This document shows positions 46,273 to 53,165 of a DNA stretch of 64,000 bases, piece after piece (positions within the stretch are counted from its first letter, which is position 1; the number at the start of each line of letters is the position of its first letter). Source of the DNA: Cyrtodaria siliqua (Eukaryota; Mollusca; Bivalvia; Adapedonta; Hiatellidae); NCBI GenBank assembly GCA_037043455.1, contig JAWPHD010004465.1, positions 62,001-126,000 on the forward strand, in the 5' to 3' direction. A model generated the notes under the pieces. The model saw nothing but the letters and a program-made list of their open reading frames with translations, did not search any database and had not been told where the DNA came from. The translations under genes were made by a program, and so were the position numbers.

Positions 46273-47203
46273 ACCACTCTTTGGCTGCCACATATAACAA
46301 CCCGGAAACAAACACAAGCAAAGCCCATAGATTGTTACCAAGCCAATTAATAACATTACCTGTTGCAGATAAAAGCCATGATACTATTGCACCAATAACT
46401 CCTGGAAGTGCTGCAGCAGCTTTACTAGCTAGGTTGGCAAGAAGTTTACCAAGATTAAATAGTTGTTTTTTTATCCAATCTTTTACACTTGATGGATCAG
46501 GCTTTGGAGTTGGAGTTGGAGTTGGAGCAGCACTTGATGTAGGAATAATGGTATCAATTAATACCCCAATAATCATACCAAAGGCAGTCAAAATACTAAC
46601 AATAGTAATACCTTGCTCCCTAAATAATGTTTTTATTCTCTCACCCAATGTTGTGTCTTTTTTTAACACCTTATTAATAGTTTCTTTTATCCTGTTTATT
46701 TGACTGCGTAATGCTTCTTTGTTGTCACTCGCCGCTTCAAGTCGTGAACTTCTTTCATCTTCTAAGTTTTTTATTCTGTCACGTATGCGCTCTTGTTGAA
46801 ACTCATCCTCCTGCCCGGGGGTGCTAACCTGTTCTAATTTTTGTTTTTCTTTTGTTATGTCTTTATCAAGCTCAGTGAGCTTTGAGAGATTATTAATAAG
46901 TTCTCCACGAAAGCTTTGCAATACCTTATCCAAACCTCGTATCTCTCGCATTGTTAGACCTTCTGTTTGTGTTTGAACAGCAGTTTTAGAATGAGATTCA
47001 TCTATTATATTACTCAAATTACTCTCAATTGTATTTACAGCATCTACTGTATTTTGTACATCTTCAGTTGTTGAAAAAGTTTGCATTTGTATATCTTCTC
47101 CTGCTTTTGCGAGGGTATCTTTTGTTTTTGCCAAGTCTGCTAATTCTGCCCTGCCCCGAGCAATTCTTTCACGTGGAACTAATAAATCATAATCTTTTAA
47201 CAT
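46253..47203 (-). CDS. Polinton coiled-coil membrane protein, unknown function
   Basis: 316 codons. Residues 11-200 are mostly coiled coil (ERIARGRAELADLAKTKDTL, later IRGLDKVLQSFRGELINNLS and NLEDERSSRLEAASDNKEAL). Residues 200-220 are a membrane helix (TIVSILTAFGMIIGVLIDTI). Then a Thr/Pro linker follows (APTPTPTPKPDP, encoded by GGAGTT-type repeats on the plus strand near 46500). Residues 255-308 hold one or two further hydrophobic helices rich in Ala/Leu/Trp. I recognise the family as frequent in marine invertebrate genomes beside Polinton genes, with no assigned role. The architecture is that of a membrane-bridging protein. Upstream neighbour 47236-47592 is on the same strand, 32 bp away. 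Confidence 0.75.
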   Translation of the reverse strand: MLKDYDLLVPRERIARGRAELADLAKTKDTLAKAGEDIQMQTFSTTEDVQNTVDAVNTIESNLSNIIDESHSKTAVQTQTEGLTMREIRGLDKVLQSFRGELINNLSKLTELDKDITKEKQKLEQVSTPGQEDEFQQERIRDRIKNLEDERSSRLEAASDNKEALRSQINRIKETINKVLKKDTTLGERIKTLFREQGITIVSILTAFGMIIGVLIDTIIPTSSAAPTPTPTPKPDPSSVKDWIKKQLFNLGKLLANLASKAAAALPGVIGAIVSWLLSATGNVINWLGNNLWALLVFVSGLLYVAAKEWFSKSRK

Positions 47204-47235
47204 ATTTCTGATAAAATTAATACCATGTTTTCTAA

Positions 47236-47592
47236 CTAAAGTGTCCAGCTTATAAAACTTGATTGGTTCTTCTGGATTATTTCTCTTATAGCATATAACA
47301 TTGTTCTACCGATTTCGTCCTCAGCCACTCTAAAATCATTTTTATAATCAATTCCGCTGATCTCAGCATTAACTTCAGTAAAAAATTGATCTACTAACCA
47401 CTTTTTTTGTGTAAGCTGTTCTTCTGTTTTATCTTCTCCTTCAAGCTGATCAATAAGCTTATTTTCATTTACAAATTGTCTCTGAAATTCTGGGTCAGGT
47501 TGTATAAATTCGTCTTCAAGTATTCTATCTAAGTCTTCTTCAGTCATATCTTCAATATCGAACGCAGAATTTTCAAATCCTCCTTCAGCCAT
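47236..47592 (-). CDS. Small acidic Polinton protein, unknown function
   Basis: 118 codons, intact, strongly acidic in residues 1-60 (FDIEDMTEEDLDRILEDEF), then helical with few basic residues. No membrane segment and no known domain. It is divergent from the major capsid gene across a 47-bp spacer that is over 85% A/T. The position beside the capsid genes and the acidity would suit a scaffold or chaperone of capsid assembly, but nothing in the sequence proves it. Confidence 0.65.
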   Translation of the reverse strand: MAEGGFENSAFDIEDMTEEDLDRILEDEFIQPDPEFQRQFVNENKLIDQLEGEDKTEEQLTQKKWLVDQFFTEVNAEISGIDYKNDFRVAEDEIGRTMLYAIREIIQKNQSSFISWTL

Positions 47593-47639
47593 TGTTTATT
47601 TTATTTAATTTTAAAAAATATATTTAAAAAATAAAAACA
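47593..47639. promoter_or_regulatory. Divergent promoter spacer, acidic protein gene / major capsid gene
   Basis: A 47-bp spacer between two start codons containing AATTTTAAAAAATATATTTA and an A-rich leader directly before ATG at 47640. The same pattern (AATTTTAAAAAATATATATA) precedes the gene at 51427. Confidence 0.45.
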
Positions 47640-48906
47640 ATGTCAGCTTACGGAAACAAACTCAGCCCTCATAGAAAACTAAGAAAACCTCATGGTGCCA
47701 AAGGCATCCGCACAAGTGTAGTAATAACTAATAATCCATCAACAATAGACCAAAACCAGCAACTGCTTGTGAGATTTCCAAATCTAAGTACTAATGATGT
47801 GATAGTTCCAAGTACTGCTCGTCTTGCCTTTGAAATAGAACTTAAAAGCAGAACAGACGCCAACGCTACTCTATTTCAAAATCTGGGTAGAACAATTGTG
47901 AAAAAAATGACAATAAGAATAAGTGGCAATGAAGTCATGTCAATAGATGACAGTGATATATCATTGTTATGTAGATTTATGGAAAAGCCCTACTGAACGA
48001 CAAAACATAGCTTACCAAGGTATTGGTAAACCAAACATGCTAAAACATAGAGTTAGCGCGGGAGATGCTTCCTCAGACACCGGAGATGAAGCTATAGCAG
48101 CAGCTTATGGAAATAGATTTTGTATTCCACTGGACTTTGAAATGTTAGAAAGTCATATGCCATTTTATCAAGCGGGGCTTGGTGATAGGTTAGAATATGA
48201 ATTAACGTTTAACGATTATAACAAAGTTATCAAAAGCAGTGATGTTGATGCATCTTATGTAATAAAAAATATCTGCTTGGAATTTGATACGGTTAGTGAT
48301 GTTGAATTAGCCAGACAAATAAGACAGCAAATCAATAGTAAGATGTCATTTATGTATGATCGTATCTTGCGACATAGAAAAATAATAGCAAACAAATCTG
48401 ATACTCTTTGGAACATCAACATTAATGTACCAGCACGGAGCATGAAAGGTATTTTAATGCTGTTTGAAGACCCAGAAAGAACAAGCACAGAATCCTTTTA
48501 CAACCCAAAGATTGAAAAGGTTGAAATGACAATAGAGGGAGTACCAAATCAGTTGTATAGTCAGGGCATGAGGGCATATCAACATTGGGATGAAATTAAC
48601 AAATATTTTGCCTTAACATCAAAAAGAAACAAAGAGACAGAAATAGCAGCGAGGGACTTAAACTTTACCAGTGTTTCTCTTGAGACCTATTTGACAAAAT
48701 CATATGCTTTGTGGCTTGACCTTAGAACATGTAATGACAATTTATTACACGGCAGTGGACGAAAAATAGAAAACGGCAGTGAAGGCATAACGATATTAAT
48801 AAATAAAAAAGCAAATGCAGATCAAACTTTAAATATTTACATATATATAATACAAGATGCGCAAATCAATTTCGAAGATGGAAGATTCAAAGAAGCAGGA
48901 TACTAG
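47640..48906 (+). pseudogene. MCP: Major capsid protein (double jelly-roll), broken by one frameshift
   Basis: Total about 420 codons. The first 118 are open (NKLSPHRKLRKPHGAKGIRT, then VPSTARLAFEIEL); this frame ends at TGA 47994-47996. From the overlap 47947-47996 the second frame, shifted by +1 base, continues 303 codons with the typical Polinton capsid blocks: FCIPLDFEML, VPARSMKGILMLFEDPE, NPKIEKVEMTIEGVPNQLYS and QHWDEINKYF. The double jelly-roll major capsid proteins of Polintons build the pseudo-hexameric capsomers of an icosahedral shell. One base indel between 47947 and 47996 explains the break; a programmed +1 shift is a less likely alternative. The ATPase gene overlaps its end by 29-50 bp. 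Confidence 0.85.
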
Positions 48907-49543
48907 TTTGCAACAAAAATATCCTAAATATTCACACAGTGCCATTATTTGTGGGCAGACAGGCTGTGGTAAAACAGAGTTTGTTCTTGACATACTTGAA
49001 AAAGAGTATGTTGGAGTTTTTGAACATATAATTATATTGTGCCCGACTATAAAGTGGAACGAGGCTTATAAAAATAGATCCTGGATAGGAGATGTAAGAC
49101 ACCCAAAAAATAAAAAAATAACAATTGTCAATCCTGTTGGTAAAGACGGAAATGAAATGCTACAAGAACTATTGCGTTCATGTTTCAAAAAATATGCTGG
49201 CAAGCCCACACTATACATCATTGATGATTGCTCCGCCACAAAATAATTAACAAAGAAAAAAGATATGTTATCAGAGTTGGCATTCTCTGGTCGCCACGCC
49301 AAACAATCAGTATGGGTTATTTCACAGAGATATAATTCTGTATTGAAAGATTTGAGGGATTAAGTAAAATGGTTGTGTATGTTTTACACCAAGGACAGAG
49401 ATAGTTATGAAAATTGTTTGAGAGAAAATGATGTTATTCCGACGTTGGAGGAGAGAACCAGAATAAAAAAAACTTTAGCTAAGACTAAATATTCCAAGTT
49501 GATATTGAGAACTGACCAACCAACTGGTTATTGGGTTGAATAA
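48857..49543 (+). pseudogene. ATP: Genome-packaging ATPase (FtsK/HerA type), two in-frame stops
   Basis: About 228 codons from ATG 48857 (or 221 from ATG 48878). Walker A GQTGCGKT is at residues 33-40, and Walker B LYIIDDC at about 119-125. After the TAA at 49244-49246 the same frame goes on with SELAFSGRHAKQSVWVISQR (arginine-finger and sensor-like region). After a second TAA at 49361-49363 it continues with RENDVIPTLEERTR and ends at TAA 49541. Such ATPases pump DNA into the procapsid. The start lies inside the capsid gene end. Both lesions are simple nonsense changes, so the gene decayed recently. Only residues 1-129 could be made, without the complete ATPase core. Confidence 0.85.
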
Positions 49544-49794
49544 TTTTTTTCAAAAATACAAACTAGTGTGTCCCATATAAACCATAAACTCAATGCACTA
49601 ACCAATATCGGTACAACATCACTACTCATGTTTTCCGGGGCTTGTAAAACATACCCTCTTGGCTCACATATAAAATATTCTACGTCATCCTTTGTCACAG
49701 AAATTACAGGCGTTTCCTGTGCACCTTTTGCATACGTTTGTAAAAACTTACTTTCTGAAACACATATACAACATTTTACGTCATCTCTTGTCAT
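49528..49794 (-). CDS. Small membrane protein with internal duplication
   Basis: 88 codons, ATG at 49794. Two similar halves precede the membrane part: TRDDVKCCICVSESKFLQTY (residues 2-21) and TKDDVEYFICEPRGYVLQAP (34-53). Residues 57-82 (SDVVPILVSALSLWFIWDTL) are a membrane helix. The end overlaps the ATPase end by 16 bp, like the other convergent pairs of this element, which supports a real gene. Function unknown. The repeats could each form a small beta unit displayed on one side of a membrane. Confidence 0.5.
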   Translation of the reverse strand: MTRDDVKCCICVSESKFLQTYAKGAQETPVISVTKDDVEYFICEPRGYVLQAPENMSSDVVPILVSALSLWFIWDTLVCIFEKNYSTQ

Positions 49795-49834
49795 AATATC
49801 CAGTGCTATTTAATTTTTGTTATAATCACTATTC

Positions 49835-50023
49835 TCACCGTCTGTTATTTTCAAATCCATTTTTTCTTATATAATATTTTTTATTATTACAAAATATATT
49901 TATTTCACGCAGGTATAATACCTTTTTTTTTACAACTGTTGCTAATAGTAATACTATCAGCAAAGTAGCAATGTTAATAGCAATACTGACCATGAATATA
50001 GTATTGCTAATAGCATTGCTCAC
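49835..50023 (-). CDS. Possible small hydrophobic protein, low support
   Basis: An open frame of about 62 codons without an ATG at its beginning (first ATG near 49993). It reads through one unit of the 65-bp repeat and gives a hydrophobic helix (INIATLLIVLLLATVV) followed by a basic tail. The hydrophobic reading may be a by-product of the repeat, which also encodes hydrophobic peptides on the other strand. Confidence 0.2.
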   Translation of the reverse strand: MSNAISNTIFMVSIAINIATLLIVLLLATVVKKKVLYLREINIFCNNKKYYIRKNGFENNRR

Positions 50024-50132
50024 AGCAAAGTAGCAATGTTAATAGCAATACTGACCATGAATATAGTATTGCTAATAGCATTGCTCACAGCAAAGTAGCA
50101 ATGTTAATAGCAATGCTTGCAGCAAATTAATA
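49959..50132 (+). repeat. 65-bp tandem repeat: hairpin units that each encode a 20-residue hydrophobic micro-ORF
   Basis: Units start at 49959, 50024 and 50089 (third shortened). In each, AGCAATGTTAATAGCAATAC and the later GTATTGCTAATAGCATTGCT form an inverted repeat of about 21 bp with three mismatches around a 12-nt loop. On the plus strand each unit gives ATG (49971, 50036) to TAG (50031, 50096) with the peptide MLIAILTMNIVLLIALLTAK. The third gives a nine-residue version (50101-50130). Every stop is followed two bases later by the next ATG, the last being the ATG at 50133 of the following gene. Whether any is translated is unknown. Confidence 0.8.
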
Positions 50133-50768
50133 ATGTTAATAGAAAAAATAACAATGTTAATAAAAATGCTATTAACAATACTAACAATTACTAGTTGCAT
50201 GAATATCGCTGCTAGTTGTTTTGTATTTTATATTTATTTTAAGATAAAAAATAAGATTAATAATATAAAAATGAATGCGGAAGAACTATTACAAAATATA
50301 TCGGAACAGACGGAACCAGATGAATCAAAGCAACAAGAAACAAAAAAAGAAAGATTATCAGCTATAGTGGCTGGCGGTGGTAGTCGTCAATATTTGGGTA
50401 AGGACATACAACTCACGAATATAGATAGCATGCCCCCGGATGAAATTAACAAACTTTACTGCAGATATGAAGCAAGGCTTGGGGCAAGCATGACTAAAAC
50501 TTTAGGCAATTCTTTTATTAACTTGTATGTGATTGGAGTATCAAAATATTTTGATGTAACCAATCCACCAAAGCTGATAGAAGATTTGGAGGAAGACCCA
50601 TTTATTAATCATGCTTTGACAAGTGCTTGTTGTGAGTTGTATTACAGGTATGGAATGTGCTTAGCACCATTTACAGCAATACTGACAACTGTTAGACATA
50701 TTGATTTTAATAAAAATAAAATTATAGATAATATAAATGGAGAACCAAGTGGAGAACCAAGAGAGTGA
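50133..50768 (+). CDS. Conserved Polinton protein, N-terminal membrane helix (depending on start), unknown function
   Basis: 211 codons from ATG 50133, the last ATG of the repeat array. Residues 8-37 are hydrophobic (MLIKMLLTILTITSCMNIAA). An alternative start at residue 47 (MNAEELLQNI, ATG 50271) with an A-rich leader would give a soluble protein of 165 residues. The conserved-looking core is residues 105-195: KLYCRYEARLGASMTKTLGN, INLYVIGVSKYF, then NHALTSACCELYYRYG. I have a sense of similar proteins in other Polintons but no function. It overlaps the next gene by 32 bp. Confidence 0.65.
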   Translation: MLIEKITMLIKMLLTILTITSCMNIAASCFVFYIYFKIKNKINNIKMNAEELLQNISEQTEPDESKQQETKKERLSAIVAGGGSRQYLGKDIQLTNIDSMPPDEINKLYCRYEARLGASMTKTLGNSFINLYVIGVSKYFDVTNPPKLIEDLEEDPFINHALTSACCELYYRYGMCLAPFTAILTTVRHIDFNKNKIIDNINGEPSGEPRE

Positions 50769-51129
50769 AGTTATACCAGTTGAAGTTGATACACAATCTG
50801 TTAAACAACAATTAGTAAAAATTCTAAAACGAGTAGAGGCTGGAAAAAAAGGAGCAGCGGCAAGGACGGCAAAGCGTTTGCTTCAGATAGAGCAAGATGC
50901 ACAGGATGCACAAGATGCAAGAGATGCAGGACAGATAACAAAAATAACAATAGATGAAGAAGAACCAGAAAAAATCAAAATAAACGTATACAAAAATTAT
51001 ATTCCACCGTGTCTGGTTTTATTAGGCATTGCTGGGTTGGGTTTTTATATTTATAACAAGAAATCTGCTACGCAGCCTGTAGCTGTGCAACCTGTTCATG
51101 TTGCACCAAAAGACCCGTTTGATTTTTAA
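50737..51129 (+). CDS. Small membrane protein with DAQ repeats
   Basis: 130 codons, starting inside the end of the previous gene. Residues 20-65 are a basic then repetitive helix (GKKGAAARTAKRLLQ, DAQDAQDARDAG); residues 66-85 are acidic; 88-106 are a membrane helix (YIPPCLVLLGIAGLGFYIY); the C-terminus is Pro/Val/Gln-rich. Likely a single-pass membrane protein. Family unknown; the position in the block 50133-51846 suggests one transcription unit with its neighbours. Confidence 0.6.
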   Translation: MENQVENQESEVIPVEVDTQSVKQQLVKILKRVEAGKKGAAARTAKRLLQIEQDAQDAQDARDAGQITKITIDEEEPEKIKINVYKNYIPPCLVLLGIAGLGFYIYNKKSATQPVAVQPVHVAPKDPFDF

Positions 51130-51164
51130 TAATTTATTTTAAAAAAATAATCATATAAAAAAAA

Positions 51165-51401
51165 ATGGCAGCAAGTATTGACGGAAAACAAATTGTAAAT
51201 ATGATGTATCACGCTGGAGTGGAAACACTTCTAACTGTTGGATATTCTGAAATTGGCAGAAAAATACTAAAAAGACCAGCACCTAAAGTGGATTTTAATA
51301 TGGTAGATGTTGGGATGCTGTCTGTGGATATAATGTTAGCAATGGCTACAAAGGATATGTTGATTAAGCAAGGTATTATTCCTGCGGATATTATGAAATA
51401 A
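51165..51401 (+). CDS. Small conserved Polinton protein
   Basis: 78 codons, ATG at 51165 preceded by TAATCATATAAAAAAAA. The C-terminal half VDIMLAMATKDMLIKQGIIP is of a type I associate with Polintons of cnidarians and molluscs. Amphipathic, with a mildly hydrophobic middle. Function unknown. Gene spacing is 35 bp upstream and 25 bp downstream. Confidence 0.65.
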   Translation: MAASIDGKQIVNMMYHAGVETLLTVGYSEIGRKILKRPAPKVDFNMVDVGMLSVDIMLAMATKDMLIKQGIIPADIMK

Positions 51402-51426
51402 TTTTAAAAAATATATATATAAAAAA

Positions 51427-51846
51427 ATGGCAAGTGCAGTAGCAATGATGATAGGTGGCGCATTAACAAATGCATTGGCGTTTAGCGGTTCAAATTATTT
51501 CTTTTCAAAAATGGGAAGTCATTCAGATGAGGAAAGACAAAGGCATGACAAAGCAGTGGAACAATTAAACGCAGCACAAGTGGAGTGGAATAAAAAAAGA
51601 ACAGAGAGATTAGATTTTATTAATAAACAACTACAAAAAGAACATCATGCAAAGCAGACTTTTGATGATGTAGACCAAGCTATGAAACAGTATTATTACA
51701 TAACTGGCAAACATTTACTTTTGGAACCGGAGCCCAAGTTGAGTGATTTTTATACACCATCTCCGGATCAACAGAATAGAGAAATTACGTTTATTGTGGT
51801 GGGCATGGCTGCAACTGGATTTGTGGCGTATAAATTGAGTTCATAA
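51427..51846 (+). CDS. Conserved Polinton protein with hydrophobic ends, unknown function
   Basis: 139 codons. Residues 1-20 (MASAVAMMIGGALTNALAFS) and 120-136 (TFIVVGMAATGFVAYKL) are hydrophobic. The middle 35-95 is charged helix with the block QLNAAQVEWNKKRTERLDFI, then DVDQAMKQYY and PEPKLSDFYTPSPDQQNREI. This block is very conserved in Polintons that I remember, so the protein is important, but its role is not known. It overlaps the convergent gene at 51841 by 6 bp. Intact. Confidence 0.7.
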   Translation: MASAVAMMIGGALTNALAFSGSNYFFSKMGSHSDEERQRHDKAVEQLNAAQVEWNKKRTERLDFINKQLQKEHHAKQTFDDVDQAMKQYYYITGKHLLLEPEPKLSDFYTPSPDQQNREITFIVVGMAATGFVAYKLSS

Positions 51847-52206
51847 AAAAAAATAGTTTAAAACTATAATTACTTGAGACATTTTTGGATTTGAAATGAC
51901 TAAGTTTACTTTGAAATATGCATGATACCTATTTTTTTTGTTGTTTTTACATGGTTTCAATCCAGGTGGTCGAATATAATATGGTGGTTTAGCACTCTTC
52001 TCTAATTTATTTTTAAGATGATCAGGCGCCCATACTTCACCATTGTCTAATAATGTCAATACCATGGATGGATCATATTCGGTATCTACTATTTTCGTAT
52101 CTGTAATTTTGTATATTTTATGTAGTTCCAAGTCTGTCCATTTCTTTGTGCTATTTTGATATTGCTCTTCGAGCAGTTCATCAAATTGTGCAGTTGTGAT
52201 TTCCAT
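51841..52206 (-). CDS. Small beta-rich Polinton protein, possibly nucleic-acid binding
   Basis: 121 codons. Residues 1-22 are acidic. Residues 23-100 look like a small beta barrel: LELHKIYKITDTKIV, EYDPSMVLTLLDNGEVWAP, then YYIRPPGLKPCKNNKKNRYH with a basic patch. The pattern of a short barrel with conserved aromatic and basic residues would suit an OB-fold single-strand DNA-binding protein for replication; this is inference, not a recognised domain. It is divergent from the integrase gene across 44 bp. Confidence 0.6.
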   Translation of the reverse strand: MEITTAQFDELLEEQYQNSTKKWTDLELHKIYKITDTKIVDTEYDPSMVLTLLDNGEVWAPDHLKNKLEKSAKPPYYIRPPGLKPCKNNKKNRYHAYFKVNLVISNPKMSQVIIVLNYFFL

Positions 52207-52250
52207 TTTTTCTTTATAGTTATATAAAGTTTAATCTTTAGTAGAAAAAA

Positions 52251-53165
52251 ATGGAAAATATTTATTACAGCCCAAAAGGATTTTGGAGAGGTTACACAGC
52301 AGTTAAAAAATTAGCAAAAGAGGCTGGTGTCAGTGAAAAAAAGGCATTAGAATTTTTAAAGAAACAAGCTGTGTGGCAGATTTATTTACCCGCACCAAAG
52401 AAAATAATTAGACCCAGGTTTGATGTTTCTACTAAGAATGGAGTGCATCAAGCTGATTTGTTATTTTTACCGCATGATACTTTTGGGATTGGTCGTGGCC
52501 GCAAGACATATAAATATGCGTTGACTGTGGTTGATATTGCAAGTAGATACAAAGAAGCAGAGCCACTGACTTCCAAGGATAGTAAAGAAGTTGCTAAAGC
52601 ATTTGAAAATATATATAGTCGGCATTTGAAATATCCAAAGTTATTACAAGTAGACCCAGGCATAGAATTTATGGGTGCAGTATCACAGTTGATGTCAAAA
52701 CACAAAGTAAATATCAGCCGAGGCAGAACAGAAATACACAGAGACCAAGCTTTAGTGGAAAGATTTAACAGAACATTAGCTGAAAGATTGTTTGGCTATC
52801 AGTATGCTAAGGAAATAGATTCCCAAAAACGTAATAGAGAATGGGTAAAGAGATTACCAGAAGTTGTTAAAGCCATAAATTCGGAGACAAAAAAGCCCTC
52901 TCCTGTTGAAACAAAAATATTAAAAGATGATCCTATCTGTATGAATGCAAGTGTAAGATATTTATATCAACCCGGGGAACAAGAAGGTGGAAGACGCAGA
53001 GCAACTGATCCAATGTGGAGTGTAGATATTCACAAGACTAAAAGTTATATGGTGACGCAAGGTATAAGAGTTTATTATTTGAAAGCACCAGCGCCACAGA
53101 GAGGATTTGTCAAAGAAGAATTACTTATTGTTCCTGCTGATACCCAAATTCATAAGTTTTTATAG
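52251..53165 (+). CDS. INT: Polinton integrase (RVE, DDE type), intact
   Basis: 304 codons. Residues 5-58 form a helical N-terminal domain (YYSPKGFWRGYTAVKKLAKE). The catalytic core has D69 (VHQADLLFLPHD), D135 (LLQVDPGIEFMG) and E170 (DQALVERFNRTL), a D,D(34)E arrangement like retroviral integrases. Residues 230-304 make an SH3-like C-terminal domain (WSVDIHKTKSYMV, RVYYLKAPAPQRGFVKEELL). It joins the element ends to host DNA with a short target duplication. No lesion is visible, so integrase could still be made. The tail overlaps the polymerase gene by 16 bp. The leader is AGTAGAAAAAAATG. Confidence 0.92.
   Translation: MENIYYSPKGFWRGYTAVKKLAKEAGVSEKKALEFLKKQAVWQIYLPAPKKIIRPRFDVSTKNGVHQADLLFLPHDTFGIGRGRKTYKYALTVVDIASRYKEAEPLTSKDSKEVAKAFENIYSRHLKYPKLLQVDPGIEFMGAVSQLMSKHKVNISRGRTEIHRDQALVERFNRTLAERLFGYQYAKEIDSQKRNREWVKRLPEVVKAINSETKKPSPVETKILKDDPICMNASVRYLYQPGEQEGGRRRATDPMWSVDIHKTKSYMVTQGIRVYYLKAPAPQRGFVKEELLIVPADTQIHKFL

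Noticed and set aside
47994..47996. Programmed +1 ribosomal frameshift in the major capsid gene
   Set aside because: No obvious slippery sequence or stimulatory structure is visible, and two neighbouring key genes also carry lesions, so a mutation is simpler. Not excluded.
49959..50132. CRISPR array
   Set aside because: Direct repeats are present, but there are no unique spacers: the whole 65-bp unit repeats, and the context is a eukaryotic transposon.
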